DNA of 60,527 nucleotides. Origin: an uncultured Lachnospiraceae bacterium. GTDB taxonomy: Bacteria > Bacillota > Clostridia > Lachnospirales > Lachnospiraceae. Positions within the stretch are counted from its first letter, which is position 1; every line of letters starts with the position of its first letter. Where the stretch lies: positions 1 through 60,527 of the forward strand of contig CAMFDJ010000019.1 of NCBI GenBank assembly GCA_945949085.1. The letters run 5' to 3'. The position numbers and the translations under genes are program-made. The notes under the pieces were generated by a model, which searched no databases, was not told where the DNA came from, and worked only from the letters and a program-made list of their open reading frames with translations. Shown in pieces: positions 16,510 through 26,138 of the stretch.

Positions 16510-18810
16510 TTAGACCCCAGTATCTCTAGTATATACTAAAATCCCCAATATAGGAAGAAAAAGAATGATTCCGGTAACGATTCCGGCAAGCAGATATGCC
16601 CCTTTGCTCATATATGGGCCGCTGCTTACCTCTGACACTGCCAGGAGCATATCCGTTTCCATCTCCTGCTCACCCAGATAGCATGCACCACCCGGCAGTG
16701 CATCATAATGTCCCATGGAATAGGAAATGATGCCAAGCCTGTCCGTCGCACTGCCCTCCCGCATACGGATGCACAGCCGATAGGTTTCCTTCTCCAAAGA
16801 CCGGACGGTCGCAAAATCATAGATTGCCGCACTTCTTTTGAGCGCATCACACAGGGAAATAGTTTCTGAAAACAGCGTATTGCCCGCTTCATCCACAAGG
16901 CGCACCTCATAGACCGCCTGCGTATTTTCATTCGGATTGGTGTACTGAAAAATGATACGGTTAAAGGGCTGATCTGTCTCAAACTCCTGACAAAACTGTG
17001 TTTCACCCGCGATGATGCTCTCATCATTTGCCAGAATCTGCGTCACAACCGGATGATTCCATTCATAAATCTGCTGCGTAAAAACAGGATATTTGCGCAC
17101 AAAAAGGAACAAGAGGATTGCAATGCTTCCCAAACCGGCTGCTACCGGAAAGAGACGCTGCGTTTTTCTGTGCTTCTTTTCTTTTTTTTCTGTCTGCCTG
17201 CTCTGTATACCGGTTTGCTTTGCCGGCATACCAGTCTGTATTTCCGTGTGTGCATCCGTTTGTCCTGCCGGCAGGTTTATCTGCCCAGTCTGCGTACCGG
17301 TCCGCTTTATCGGCTTACCGGTCTGCCCTACGCCTGCTCCCAGCAGCAGCAAAGGCAAAAACGGCAGGGAATACTGTCCGCTGCTCTCCCACAAAAGATA
17401 AAAGAGAATCACTCCCAGATAGGTTAATTGCCATACAAACGCTCTGTCATCCACGCAGCGAAAGCTTGTCATAATCTGTCGCAAAAACAGAACCAGCAGC
17501 AGCAGATAATAGACCTGATGATACAACAGGCACGCGTCCTTATGCCTGCCAAATACCCATTCATAGAAGCCATCCGTCTCCACACAATTTTCCAAATAAA
17601 CGGTATACCCGTTACTGCCGCTTCCAAAAGTGGTGCGTAGTTTACTGATCAGAAGACGCCCCAGATCACCGGATGACATCTCCGACAGCTTTTCCCGGAT
17701 ACGCAATTTCACCGCCGCCTGTTTTTCCTCCTTCGTGGCAAAGGAGGCCGTGTACGCCTCGTCCGCTTCGTTGTGCGTCCCCGGCTCTGTCAGAGACATC
17801 ATGACCCAATGCAGCGTCGGAAATGCGGTGTCCGTTGTATCCAGTCCGATATAGACCGTATTTGCCCTGCCGAGCAGGAACATACAACAGACTGCTGCCA
17901 CAAGTGCGGCAATTATCTCCTTTCTATGCCTTTTGAAATAGAGACAACAAAAGAAAACCGCGATCATCGGTATGATCGTTGTGGCGCGCAAAAGATATCC
18001 CACGCCAAAGCAGAGTCCTGTCAGGAGAATGACTCCCGGCAGAACCTTTCCCTCCGATGCATAATACCGGATGTACAGGTAGATCAGCGCCATGACAAAC
18101 GGCATGGAAAGCACTATCGTGTAGTAATAGCATACACCGATATAAAGAAACGGATTCATGCACAGGAGCAGAAGAAACAGAACCCTGTCCGCCGGCGAGG
18201 CATCCTTTTTATAAGTGACAAAAGTCTGATACGTAAGAAAGAATGCGCCATCGAGACAGAGCAGATTCACTGCATTCAGCAGATAGGGCATCTGTCCTCT
18301 TGAAAGACCGAGAAAAGAGCCAGTTTTCCATAATAGCGCAGAGAGGACAATATAGGCATTCTGATTGGGGTAAACCGAAAAATAGTACTGCGCCTGCGGC
18401 GCAACTCCATCGCCGGTCGCAAGTGTGGAAGCGCCTCCTGTCACAAAAGCATTGTCAAACAGATATAAATTCCGGTAATGAAACAGAAAGAGAAGCTGCA
18501 GCGCACCTGCCATGACGAGCATCGAGATTGCGATCAGCCGAAGACCTTTTTCTCCTCTGCGCCGCAGGAAAAGTCCGGCCGCTTTATAAAACTGCCACAA
18601 AGAAACAGTCGCACAGATCACAAGCAGTGCGATCACAGGCTCCGAATGAGTCTCAAATAAAAAATCCGCCTGCTGCCAGTCCGTCAGACCATTCACGCAG
18701 AAAAAGACCAGAAATGCCGCCAGCACAAACAGGCTGATCCGATCAATCAGCCTGCCTAGCATTTTTTTCTTTTGTTGCCCTGTATCCTGAATGTGTATTT
18801 CCTTCTTCAT
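16510..18810 (-). CDS. Large multi-pass membrane protein with C-terminal extracytoplasmic domain (GT-C-like)
   Basis: About 766 aa: a short basic N-terminus, roughly twelve spans, a hydrophilic low-complexity linker rich in TG and Gln (about residues 520-575), one span, a soluble domain of about 170 residues, and a last span. The layout matches GT-C proteins with an added surface domain, but no named family is certain. The linker DNA (about 17195-17335) is built from imperfect repeats. The start at 18810 is chosen because it leaves a 7-nt gap to the upstream gene; an ATG at 18852 would overlap it by 35 bp. Neither has a strong ribosome site. Confidence 0.65.
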   Translation of the reverse strand: MKKEIHIQDTGQQKKKMLGRLIDRISLFVLAAFLVFFCVNGLTDWQQADFLFETHSEPVIALLVICATVSLWQFYKAAGLFLRRRGEKGLRLIAISMLVMAGALQLLFLFHYRNLYLFDNAFVTGGASTLATGDGVAPQAQYYFSVYPNQNAYIVLSALLWKTGSFLGLSRGQMPYLLNAVNLLCLDGAFFLTYQTFVTYKKDASPADRVLFLLLLCMNPFLYIGVCYYYTIVLSMPFVMALIYLYIRYYASEGKVLPGVILLTGLCFGVGYLLRATTIIPMIAVFFCCLYFKRHRKEIIAALVAAVCCMFLLGRANTVYIGLDTTDTAFPTLHWVMMSLTEPGTHNEADEAYTASFATKEEKQAAVKLRIREKLSEMSSGDLGRLLISKLRTTFGSGSNGYTVYLENCVETDGFYEWVFGRHKDACLLYHQVYYLLLLVLFLRQIMTSFRCVDDRAFVWQLTYLGVILFYLLWESSGQYSLPFLPLLLLGAGVGQTGKPIKRTGTQTGQINLPAGQTDAHTEIQTGMPAKQTGIQSRQTEKKEKKHRKTQRLFPVAAGLGSIAILLFLFVRKYPVFTQQIYEWNHPVVTQILANDESIIAGETQFCQEFETDQPFNRIIFQYTNPNENTQAVYEVRLVDEAGNTLFSETISLCDALKRSAAIYDFATVRSLEKETYRLCIRMREGSATDRLGIISYSMGHYDALPGGACYLGEQEMETDMLLAVSEVSSGPYMSKGAYLLAGIVTGIILFLPILGILVYTRDTGV

Positions 18811-18817
18811 GCTGTTC

Positions 18818-20071
18818 TTACCAGTCTTGTCCCGTTTGATATACCTTTTCATACAAATGCAGATAGTCTGTATAGCGGTCCTGCCTGTTATAGAGAAGCG
18901 CCCGCCCTCTGCAGGCTTTTTCCGAAAACGGTTTTTCCTCGCACGTCCTGATCACAGCCTGCGTGAGCCCAGCGATATCTCCCTTTGGTACCACAATGCC
19001 GCAGGTATCATCCACGCTCTCGGGACTTCCCCCTGTGTCAAAGGTGACAACCGGCGTACCACAGGCAAGTGCCTCTAAGTTTGTGGTAGGGAAGTTATCC
19101 TCGAGCGTTGCATTGACATACACATCTGCCGTTCTGTAAACGGAGGCAAGCAACTGCACATTTTTCGTGCGGGGAAGAGGCAGAATCTTTCCTGTCGGAT
19201 ACTTCTTTTTCATCAGCTGTGTCTGCGCCTGATCCAGGCCGATCAGCTCAATTGTGTAATGGTCTCCCAGTCTGTCTGCAAGCTGTTCAAAATAGCCAAG
19301 TCCTTTTCGCGCCTCCCATCTGTTGGCCACACCTAAAATAGTGCGATGACGATATCCGGCATACTGCTTGTCTCTCTTTTTCTGCTCCTGTGCGTCAAGC
19401 GGTCTGAAATTTTCCAGATTGATGCCGTTCGGAATGACCACCACTTCATATTCCTTCAGATAGGACTGTTTTACAAGACCGGCCAGCCAATGGCTCGGCG
19501 TCACAATGGTCAGATTCGGCACACCACCGAAGATACGTTTTTTTGCCGCATAATTCCAGACTGTATTATCCTTAAAAATGGCATACGGATAAGCCGTCCT
19601 GTGAATCGGGCAGTCATGACAGCCCTCGCCGCCATCCTTCCATTTGTCGCAGCCGACAAAATCAAAATAGGCGCAGTGTCCCGTGAAAGACCAACAGTCA
19701 TGCAAAGTCCAGATGACAGGAATCCCCGCCTCCTTCAGATAGGTAAAGAACAATTCCACCTGCAGATAAAAACCATGTATATTGTGCAGATGAATGATAT
19801 CCGGTTTGATCTGCCCAAGCCAGTCGATCAGCTTTTTTGTGACCGTTTTTGATCCAAATCCGGCCTTACCCTGCACAAAATTCTTCATGACATGGCACAA
19901 AAAATCCGTCTGATTGCCAATCTGATACCCGTTGATTCCGGGCGGCAATCCGCCCCTGCCCACTGCAATATAAGGTTCATGTCCCTTTGCCGCCACCGTC
20001 TCATACAGATCCACACAGATCCGTCCTGTACTGGTAGCACCGCAAATGGTATTCACCTGTACAATTTTCAT
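18818..20071 (-). CDS. GT4-family glycosyltransferase
   Basis: A 417-aa GT-B enzyme. The N-terminal MKIVQVNTICGATSTGRI loop is typical of WcaC-like GT4 proteins, followed by IWTLHDCWSFTGHC with a Cys-rich insert (GCDKWKDGGEGCHDCP) and the C-terminal GVANRWEARKG and donor-binding E-x7-E region (LEALACGTPVVTFDTGG). It transfers a nucleotide-linked sugar in the cytosol. The ATG at 20071 follows GGGAGAG; the eight-codon extension lacks a site. It ends 7 nt before the next gene. Confidence 0.88.
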   Translation of the reverse strand: MKIVQVNTICGATSTGRICVDLYETVAAKGHEPYIAVGRGGLPPGINGYQIGNQTDFLCHVMKNFVQGKAGFGSKTVTKKLIDWLGQIKPDIIHLHNIHGFYLQVELFFTYLKEAGIPVIWTLHDCWSFTGHCAYFDFVGCDKWKDGGEGCHDCPIHRTAYPYAIFKDNTVWNYAAKKRIFGGVPNLTIVTPSHWLAGLVKQSYLKEYEVVVIPNGINLENFRPLDAQEQKKRDKQYAGYRHRTILGVANRWEARKGLGYFEQLADRLGDHYTIELIGLDQAQTQLMKKKYPTGKILPLPRTKNVQLLASVYRTADVYVNATLEDNFPTTNLEALACGTPVVTFDTGGSPESVDDTCGIVVPKGDIAGLTQAVIRTCEEKPFSEKACRGRALLYNRQDRYTDYLHLYEKVYQTGQDW

Positions 20072-20194
20072 AAAACTCTCCCATTTTGCAATCATCTTTG
20101 TTATACTGTAGCTGATACCTGTCAGTCATATTTTTCAGTCATGTGAAAAGACTGACCGGAACAATCCTCCAATCAGAGAAAGAAGGACATACTT

Positions 20195-20983
20195 ATGTTA
20201 ATAATACAACCGATAGGCGGTTTGTGCAACAGAATGCGTGCCATTAATTCCGCCAGAATTCTCGCCAAAATGCGCGGGCAGTCTTTAAAGGTCATTTGGA
20301 ATGTCAATGCGGAGCTCGGCTGTCCCTTTGAGGAATTATTCGAGGAAACACCGGATTTTACAGTCAGGAATATCCACTCCAAGTGGGATCCCGTCAAGCT
20401 CTTTTATCAATTGACCTGCAAAAAGCTCGGCAATGAGGAAATCAGACAAAAACGCGCAGGCGGCAATCTGCCGGATGACTTTGCCGCTTCTCTCCCCCGG
20501 CGTCTGTATATCGCAACGGAAGAGCATTTCTTTGTCAATCACGATTATAGCTGTTTTGTACCGACACAGGAAATAAAGAAGCGGATCGATGCAATCTGCA
20601 GCAGGTATGGTGCCCACAGCGTAGGTGTGCACGTCCGCAGGACAGATAACGGTCCCGCCATCTCCAAAAGCTCCACACAGGCTTTTCTCTCATCGATGCA
20701 AAAACAGATCGATCTGCATCCCGATACCATGTTCTATCTGGCAACAGACGACATGCAGGAGGAGGCAGCCCTGCGGAAAGCTTTCCCCGGCAAAATCATT
20801 TCCAATGAGACGCGTGACCTATCACGCGGCAGTATCACCGGCATCAAGGACGCACTGCTCGACCTGCTCTGTCTGTCCCGTACGGATCTGATCATCGGCA
20901 GCTATTTTTCGTCCTTCACCGATATTGCAGCAGATCTGCGCGGCATTCCCAAACATGTCGCAGGGGAGGATGGCGCAGAGTAA
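20195..20983 (+). CDS. Fucosyltransferase-like glycosyltransferase (GT11/GT23-like)
   Basis: A 262-aa protein with LIIQPIGGLCNRMRAI at the N-terminus, VGVHVRRTDNG in the middle and a C-terminal YFSSFTDIAADL. These match the GDP-sugar-binding motifs of alpha-1,2/1,6 and O-fucosyltransferases (HxRRxD plus a Ser-rich loop). It probably adds fucose or a related GDP-deoxyhexose; no GDP-fucose genes are in the window. It is one of three plus-strand glycan genes, with GAAGGA before the ATG. A terminator follows. Confidence 0.7.
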   Translation: MLIIQPIGGLCNRMRAINSARILAKMRGQSLKVIWNVNAELGCPFEELFEETPDFTVRNIHSKWDPVKLFYQLTCKKLGNEEIRQKRAGGNLPDDFAASLPRRLYIATEEHFFVNHDYSCFVPTQEIKKRIDAICSRYGAHSVGVHVRRTDNGPAISKSSTQAFLSSMQKQIDLHPDTMFYLATDDMQEEAALRKAFPGKIISNETRDLSRGSITGIKDALLDLLCLSRTDLIIGSYFSSFTDIAADLRGIPKHVAGEDGAE

Positions 20984-20997
20984 GTCATATATAAAAA

Positions 20998-21126
20998 AGA
21001 ATCTCGCTTGCGAGATTCTCGCGCCGAGCGCGGTCGCTTTTGCGACATGATTCCTATCGCGCGAGTGCGCATCCTTCGCGGAGCGTTTTGTTTGATAGGA
21101 AGATTCCGGAGGAATTTCCTATCAAA
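20998..21126. repeat. Structured intergenic repeat with three hairpins
   Basis: A perfect 10-bp hairpin (20998-21007 with 21010-21019, agaatctcgc arm), a GC-rich cgcgccgagcgcg/gcgcgag segment, and a perfect 11-bp stem (21091-21101 with 21116-21126, tttgataggaa arm). It is compact, GC-rich against its surroundings and sits between convergent genes, as REP/MITE-like elements often do. It has no reading frame of note. Confidence 0.6.
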
Positions 21127-21143
21127 GAACAGAAGAAGAAAGA

Positions 21144-21180
21144 AGACTGCCGGCAAACTGCCGACAGTCTTTTCTTTTTC
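21144..21180. terminator. Intrinsic terminator between convergent genes
   Basis: A 12-bp stem with one G-T position (21144-21155 with 21159-21170, agactgccggca arm, 3-nt loop) is followed by TTTTCTTTTTC on the plus strand. The minus strand also leaves it into a pyrimidine-rich stretch, so it may serve both flanking genes. Confidence 0.8.
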
Positions 21181-21184
21181 TTTT

Positions 21185-22354
21185 TTAATTCTGTGTATCT
21201 GATGTGTATTCCGTTCCGTTGATATTGACGGATCTGTCATCCTGTACCACTGCGATAAAGGTCTTACCGGGATTGAATTCCACCTGTGTCAGATCGTCAT
21301 AGTAGTATTTTGTCGGGCTATAATCTCCTCTCTTACCCCACTTGATATGGACTGCCTTTCCGTTTGTAATGTAGTAACCATCGTGCGAATCGTCGTGGCA
21401 CTGGAAGGAAAGATATCCCTTGGCATCGCGCACTTCGTAATGCGCAAACTGGATGATCACATTTTCAAAGGTAAGCTGTTCTCCCGTTGTACCGTCACAC
21501 TGTGCTTTCTCATAAAGATTCTTTTTATAAAGACCTGTTGCTTCATCGTACTCTAAGGATGATTTTGTGTACGGAAATGCCTTTGCCAGGCTGACCTGGG
21601 TTGCATCAAAGCTGCCCTGTGCATCTACAAGTGTATTCTTGCCACCTTTTGCATACAGGAAATGCTCTGCGCGGAAGTTATCAAAATTGTGTGTCAGAGA
21701 ATAGCCAAGATTCTCACACTGTTCTATCAGCTTTGCTCCACTCGTATAGGCATTGTGCGGTACTGCCTTATCACTTGTACGGTAAAATGCATTGCAGCCC
21801 GGTGCGCTTGAAGTAGAATTGACCGCACAACCCGTGATATTATATACATCATCGCGGCTCACAACATCTGCCAGATAGTAAGGTCCTCCGAAATGTACCA
21901 AAATCGGGTCCCATTCCAGCGCCCAGTATACATAGTAATCACGACAGCTTCTGACATTACCGAGTGTCTCAATGTCATGCCAATCTTCTATGATCGCCAT
22001 CTGACGGGACATATCGCCCTCTTCCATACATTCATACAAAACGCCTGCATTCCCGATACCATACTGCGGCTGTGCTGCTTTATCGGTCGGAAGCATAATG
22101 GCAAGCGGACGCTGTTTCCAAAGTTTTTTATCAATGATTTCGCCGGTCAGGGAGCTATACTCTTTTCCCTCGGGAAGCACATCATCCGTGATGATCTCTT
22201 CCATAACAGGCTCCTCAACAACCTCGACCTCCTGTGGCTGCTCTTCTTCCACAACTTCCGGTTCCGGCTCCGGTACTTCTTCTTTCTTTCCGCAACCTGT
22301 CATCAAAAAAGTCGTGGAAACTGCAAGCATCAATAGCAATCGTAATTTTTTCAT
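21185..22354 (-). CDS. DUF3048 domain lipoprotein (YerB-like)
   Basis: A 389-aa protein. The signal peptide ends in a lipobox (LMTGC, Cys21), then an acidic Glu/Pro linker (about residues 24-60), then the DUF3048 fold with RPLAIMLPTDKAAQPQYGIGNAG and, at the C-terminus, WGKRGDYSPTKYY and NPGKTFI. It is anchored on the outer face of the membrane. B. subtilis YerB is the named homologue, and its function is unknown. It is monocistronic by position: own promoter upstream, terminator downstream. Confidence 0.88.
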   Translation of the reverse strand: MKKLRLLLMLAVSTTFLMTGCGKKEEVPEPEPEVVEEEQPQEVEVVEEPVMEEIITDDVLPEGKEYSSLTGEIIDKKLWKQRPLAIMLPTDKAAQPQYGIGNAGVLYECMEEGDMSRQMAIIEDWHDIETLGNVRSCRDYYVYWALEWDPILVHFGGPYYLADVVSRDDVYNITGCAVNSTSSAPGCNAFYRTSDKAVPHNAYTSGAKLIEQCENLGYSLTHNFDNFRAEHFLYAKGGKNTLVDAQGSFDATQVSLAKAFPYTKSSLEYDEATGLYKKNLYEKAQCDGTTGEQLTFENVIIQFAHYEVRDAKGYLSFQCHDDSHDGYYITNGKAVHIKWGKRGDYSPTKYYYDDLTQVEFNPGKTFIAVVQDDRSVNINGTEYTSDTQN

Positions 22355-22408
22355 TTCACAAATCCTTTTCCTTCATATTTTTGTAATAATGTAATAAATC
22401 CGTAACAT

Positions 22409-22437
22409 ATTATAACATAGGAACACCTGCTTGTCAT
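22409..22437 (-). promoter_or_regulatory. Sigma-A promoter for the DUF3048 lipoprotein
   Basis: On the minus strand, ATGACA (22437-22432) and TATAAT (22414-22409) are separated by exactly 17 nt, about 55 nt before the start codon. Confidence 0.75.
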
Positions 22438-22474
22438 TCCCCAAAATAATATTACGTATTTCTTAAGAAAACGA

Positions 22475-23956
22475 TCAATAAAAGATGCGGTACACCCGGA
22501 AATTCTCTGACCGCGTCACAAGATCCCTATCCTCATACAAGGCACTGCTGTCCCCATATGACTCTTCCGACACAAAGAGCAGCCCTTCTTCTCCCTGATA
22601 GACATCCCTTGTGAGCAGGTATGTCATGCCGCCATTGACACAGCTGTAATCCCCCGAGATCTCTGCCACAAACACGTCCTGCTGATTCCAAACACTGTTG
22701 TCCGGATCGTATTCCACATAAACCTCGCAGCCTCTCAGTCCGCTCTCCCTTGCCGCATCGGCAATCAGCATCTGAAATTCATTTCCGCCCTGCTGCGAGA
22801 TGACCGTAAGCTCCGCCCTGACAAAATAGCAGACTGCGCACACTGCCGTTGCCGCCAAAAGTCCCCGCAGCACAGGCAGACACTCACGTTTTTTCAAAAT
22901 CTTTCCAAGCAAAATCCCCGCTGCCATCAGTAGCGGGATGAGTGCCGGATACACATACCACAGAAGCTTATTTTTTACAGCGGAAAACGCAAGCATTGGG
23001 GCAGCAAACCAGAGCACGTAGCCCAGATACTGTCTTCTGTTTTTCCAGCCAAGCCTGTCTGAAAACAGGAAACCCCCGATCAGACAGATCACCAGTGCGC
23101 ACAGATAAACCGTCACTTTTCCTGATGTTGCACCAAAATAATAAGAAAAGTAATAAGAAAACGGCGCGATGTTATTTTGGAGCGTACCGTCCGTCCTGCC
23201 GAGCACATCCGTTTCCCACATCGCCTTCAAAAAAGTAAGCCCGTCTATCCGCATGCGCAAAAGTGCCCATCCGATAACAGGAAGGACAGTCGCCGCAAAA
23301 AAACCGCAAAAGTGCCTGACCTTCATGCGCAAAAGGTCGCCTGTCAGGAGCAGATACAAGCCTCCTATTGCGAGTATCACCCCTGCGTGGTAGCTTTTTG
23401 TCAGAAATGCAAGGGCAAACAAAAGTCCGCAGGCATACACGTAGCGCACATTTTCCCCCACCTTCATCATGGCAAACATTGCCAGTGTAAAGAGGAGCAC
23501 ATAAAGGCTGTCAGCATCTCCCGCGCGAATCATATGCGCCTGAAACGGGGTGGTATTGACAGCCAGAAATATCATCACAAGAAGTGATTCCAGCCTGCCA
23601 TACTGCCTTGCAAAAAGTCCTGCCAGCGCAGTCAGCAGCACATAGCAAAACGCACTGTAAAATCGCAGGGCAAACACCGTATTGCCAAACAGCTTCATGG
23701 ATAACATGATGCACCACATGCTCATGGGCGGCTTTAGGTTATAATAATCTGCCTGTCGCAGATAGGTATTCTGCACAAGGCTCCCGCCGTTTGCCATTTC
23801 GTACGCATTGACACCATGTCTTGCCTCATCCCAGGGATCGACATATTTGGCATCCAGCCTGTAAAAGGACAAAAAAATCACCAGTCCGAGCACAAGCAGA
23901 TAGCAGGCCGCATAGCCATATTTCATTTTGTCAGCCTTTGCATGTTCCTTCTTCAT
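22475..23956 (-). CDS. ArnT/PMT-like GT-C glycosyltransferase (GT39-type)
   Basis: A 493-aa protein of about twelve spans. The first external loop has DPWDEARHGV, the acidic motif that defines PMT/ArnT enzymes, followed by LKPPMSMW and IRAGDADS. These use polyprenyl-phosphate sugars to glycosylate lipids or proteins outside the membrane. The ATG at 23956 is 6 nt after AAAGGA; an ATG two codons earlier is too close to that site. The C-terminal soluble segment is about 110 residues. Acceptor unknown. Confidence 0.82.
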   Translation of the reverse strand: MKKEHAKADKMKYGYAACYLLVLGLVIFLSFYRLDAKYVDPWDEARHGVNAYEMANGGSLVQNTYLRQADYYNLKPPMSMWCIMLSMKLFGNTVFALRFYSAFCYVLLTALAGLFARQYGRLESLLVMIFLAVNTTPFQAHMIRAGDADSLYVLLFTLAMFAMMKVGENVRYVYACGLLFALAFLTKSYHAGVILAIGGLYLLLTGDLLRMKVRHFCGFFAATVLPVIGWALLRMRIDGLTFLKAMWETDVLGRTDGTLQNNIAPFSYYFSYYFGATSGKVTVYLCALVICLIGGFLFSDRLGWKNRRQYLGYVLWFAAPMLAFSAVKNKLLWYVYPALIPLLMAAGILLGKILKKRECLPVLRGLLAATAVCAVCYFVRAELTVISQQGGNEFQMLIADAARESGLRGCEVYVEYDPDNSVWNQQDVFVAEISGDYSCVNGGMTYLLTRDVYQGEEGLLFVSEESYGDSSALYEDRDLVTRSENFRVYRIFY

Positions 23957-24019
23957 ATCCATTCCTTTTTTCTCATTTTCGCTTCTGTTTTTGTATCTGT
24001 TTCTTTCCTGTTCTCTCTT

Positions 24020-25048
24020 CTATCTGAAGTAGATGCGTACCGCCAGAAAAATGCAGGCATACCACTTATGCTTCATAAAGAACAGGAACAACTTTTCCGC
24101 CATGGTCAGTCCCGTCATGTGGCAGGAGGCAATCGCATATCTCGTATCCGCAGCGCGAAGTACCTTTTTCATTTCCTTTCGGATTTCCCCGTAGTGCTTG
24201 TCCTTTTGCTTATACACAATTGCCTTTACATGCAATACAAGCAGGCACAGATAATCATCCCAGATCTGCGGCCGGAGGTCATATACCCCTTTTGCGTCGG
24301 AAATGCGGCACAGATTTTCCCGCATGATACGGATCTTTTCAGGGTAATTGCTGTCATGCTTCATGGTCATGGACGCATTGTTCATATAGTAGTGATACGG
24401 AAAATAATCCCGGATGATCTCCACTCTTTCAGCATCCAGGAACATGCAAAGAGAAAACTGATAATCTTCTCCAATGCTGACCCGGTCATCACACTGCGAA
24501 AGATTCCTTTGGACAAGCTGTCTTTTGACCAGCTTTGTCACGCGGTTTGGCATCAGCCGTCTGCCCAGAAAGCTTCCGTCATTGATCAGCGTGGGATAGA
24601 GCGATGCATTCATATCTTCCTTTGTCAGGCTGTCCGTCGCAAGCTCCATCTGCTCCGTCCAATTGCGGTGCGGATCATCCTCATATAAATGATGCAGCCC
24701 ACAGCATACAATATCCGCCTGTGTCTGCTGTGCTCTCTCATACATGCGCTCATACATATCGGCATCGATATAATCATCGCTGTCCACATACCCGATATAG
24801 CTGCCAAGCGCCTCTCTCGAGCCCGCCTTCCATGCACTTGTCAGGCCTCCGTTCTCCTTGTGGAGCACACGCACCCGGCTGTCGCGTTTTGCATACGCAT
24901 CACACATGGTTCCCGAGGCATCCTTGCTCCCATCATCCACCAGCAGAATCTCTATATCTGTGAGTGTCTGCTCAAGGACACTCTCCATGCACCGGTCCAG
25001 ATACTTCTCCATATTATAGACCGGAATCACTACAGTTACCTTTGGCAT
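24020..25048 (-). CDS. GT2 family glycosyltransferase
   Basis: A 342-aa GT-A enzyme: VVIPVYNMEKYLDRC, LLVDDGSKDASG, and the DSDDY metal motif around residue 90; variable C-terminus without membrane spans. First of three tandem GT2 paralogues by position (last by transcription). GGAG lies 7 nt before the ATG. The 57-nt spacer to the ArnT-like gene is a sense-strand purine tract with repeated AACAG. Confidence 0.88.
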   Translation of the reverse strand: MPKVTVVIPVYNMEKYLDRCMESVLEQTLTDIEILLVDDGSKDASGTMCDAYAKRDSRVRVLHKENGGLTSAWKAGSREALGSYIGYVDSDDYIDADMYERMYERAQQTQADIVCCGLHHLYEDDPHRNWTEQMELATDSLTKEDMNASLYPTLINDGSFLGRRLMPNRVTKLVKRQLVQRNLSQCDDRVSIGEDYQFSLCMFLDAERVEIIRDYFPYHYYMNNASMTMKHDSNYPEKIRIMRENLCRISDAKGVYDLRPQIWDDYLCLLVLHVKAIVYKQKDKHYGEIRKEMKKVLRAADTRYAIASCHMTGLTMAEKLFLFFMKHKWYACIFLAVRIYFR

Positions 25049-25112
25049 ACTTTTTCTCCTTGTTTTTCATTTCATGTCTGCTCAGAACCCGTTTTAAAAG
25101 CATCGTGACATA

Positions 25113-26126
25113 TTATCGGTACAGTACTCTCACATAGATTCCGGGCAATAGCAGAAAGAGCCGGTATCCCAATCTCGTCTTCACGCTCAAAAATCCCTCA
25201 CCGCAGCGTCTGTCTGTTCTGTCCGCCTGCAAAGCCTCTCTGACATAGCCCCGCAGTCTCTTTTTTTCTTCCTTTGCATGCCGAAGCTGCCGAGACAGAG
25301 GCAGATAATAACGGATTGCCCCGTCTGCTCTCGCCCTGATTGCCGCCCTGCGAAGCGCTGTTTCTTTTCTCTCTGCAAAAAAAGCGATTCGATCATCGAG
25401 CGCATCCATCCAGTCCAGCCGCTTCAGATTGAACGTCTCGCGGGTGATGCTTCCCGGCATACTGAAATATGCATAGAGAGGCAGCCGCAAGTAGACACCT
25501 TTTTGTATTTTGTCAAATATCTTGTAAATCGTTGCCTCATCCTCATGAATCTTCCCGGTCGGGAATGTGATTCCTTTCCAGAGGGAGGCTTTATACAGCT
25601 TATTCCATGCCACAATAAAATAGGTGGCATCCGGGCAGTGCGCATCATACTGGTTCATGAGCATCTGCGCTCTGTCGTAACACACCGGCTGTATCTCTCC
25701 CCTGTCATATGCCTTGCATGCGGCAGCAAAATCAGGTCCCTGCGCCGCCTGCATCTCCTCCGTCACTTCATAGGTACAGACTGCGACATCCGCATCCTGC
25801 AGACAGATCTGTTCATACAGAATCTCAATGAAGCGCGGCGCATAGTAATCATCGCTGTCCAGAAAGGCAATGTAATCGCCTCCCGCAATCTTCAGTCCGG
25901 CATTTCTGGCATCTGACAGACCGCCGTTCTCTTTGTGTATCACGCGTACTCTCGCTTCTTTTGCCGCATATGCATCACAGATCTTGCCGCAACCATCCAA
26001 AGAGCCATCATCCACTAAAATAATATCCAGATTCCGGTAGGTCTGCCGCAAAACAGAATCCACTGCTCTGCGCAAATAAGGTTCCACCCCATAAATTGGG
26101 ATGATCACAGAAATTAATGGTTTCAT
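25113..26126 (-). CDS. GT2 family glycosyltransferase
   Basis: A 337-aa GT-A enzyme with IIPIYGVEPYLRRAV, ILVDDGSLDGCG, HKENGGLSDARNAG and FLDSDDYY, the full canonical set. It closely resembles the gene at 24020 in its first 110 residues and diverges afterwards, as expected for paralogues with different acceptors. It follows the next GT2 gene by 12 nt, so they are co-transcribed. Confidence 0.9.
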   Translation of the reverse strand: MKPLISVIIPIYGVEPYLRRAVDSVLRQTYRNLDIILVDDGSLDGCGKICDAYAAKEARVRVIHKENGGLSDARNAGLKIAGGDYIAFLDSDDYYAPRFIEILYEQICLQDADVAVCTYEVTEEMQAAQGPDFAAACKAYDRGEIQPVCYDRAQMLMNQYDAHCPDATYFIVAWNKLYKASLWKGITFPTGKIHEDEATIYKIFDKIQKGVYLRLPLYAYFSMPGSITRETFNLKRLDWMDALDDRIAFFAERKETALRRAAIRARADGAIRYYLPLSRQLRHAKEEKKRLRGYVREALQADRTDRRCGEGFLSVKTRLGYRLFLLLPGIYVRVLYR

Positions 26127-26138
26127 ATTCCTGCCTCT

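Noticed and set aside
23816..24688. 290-codon plus-strand frame
   Set aside because: Antisense to the ArnT-like and GT2 genes, no domain or ribosome site.
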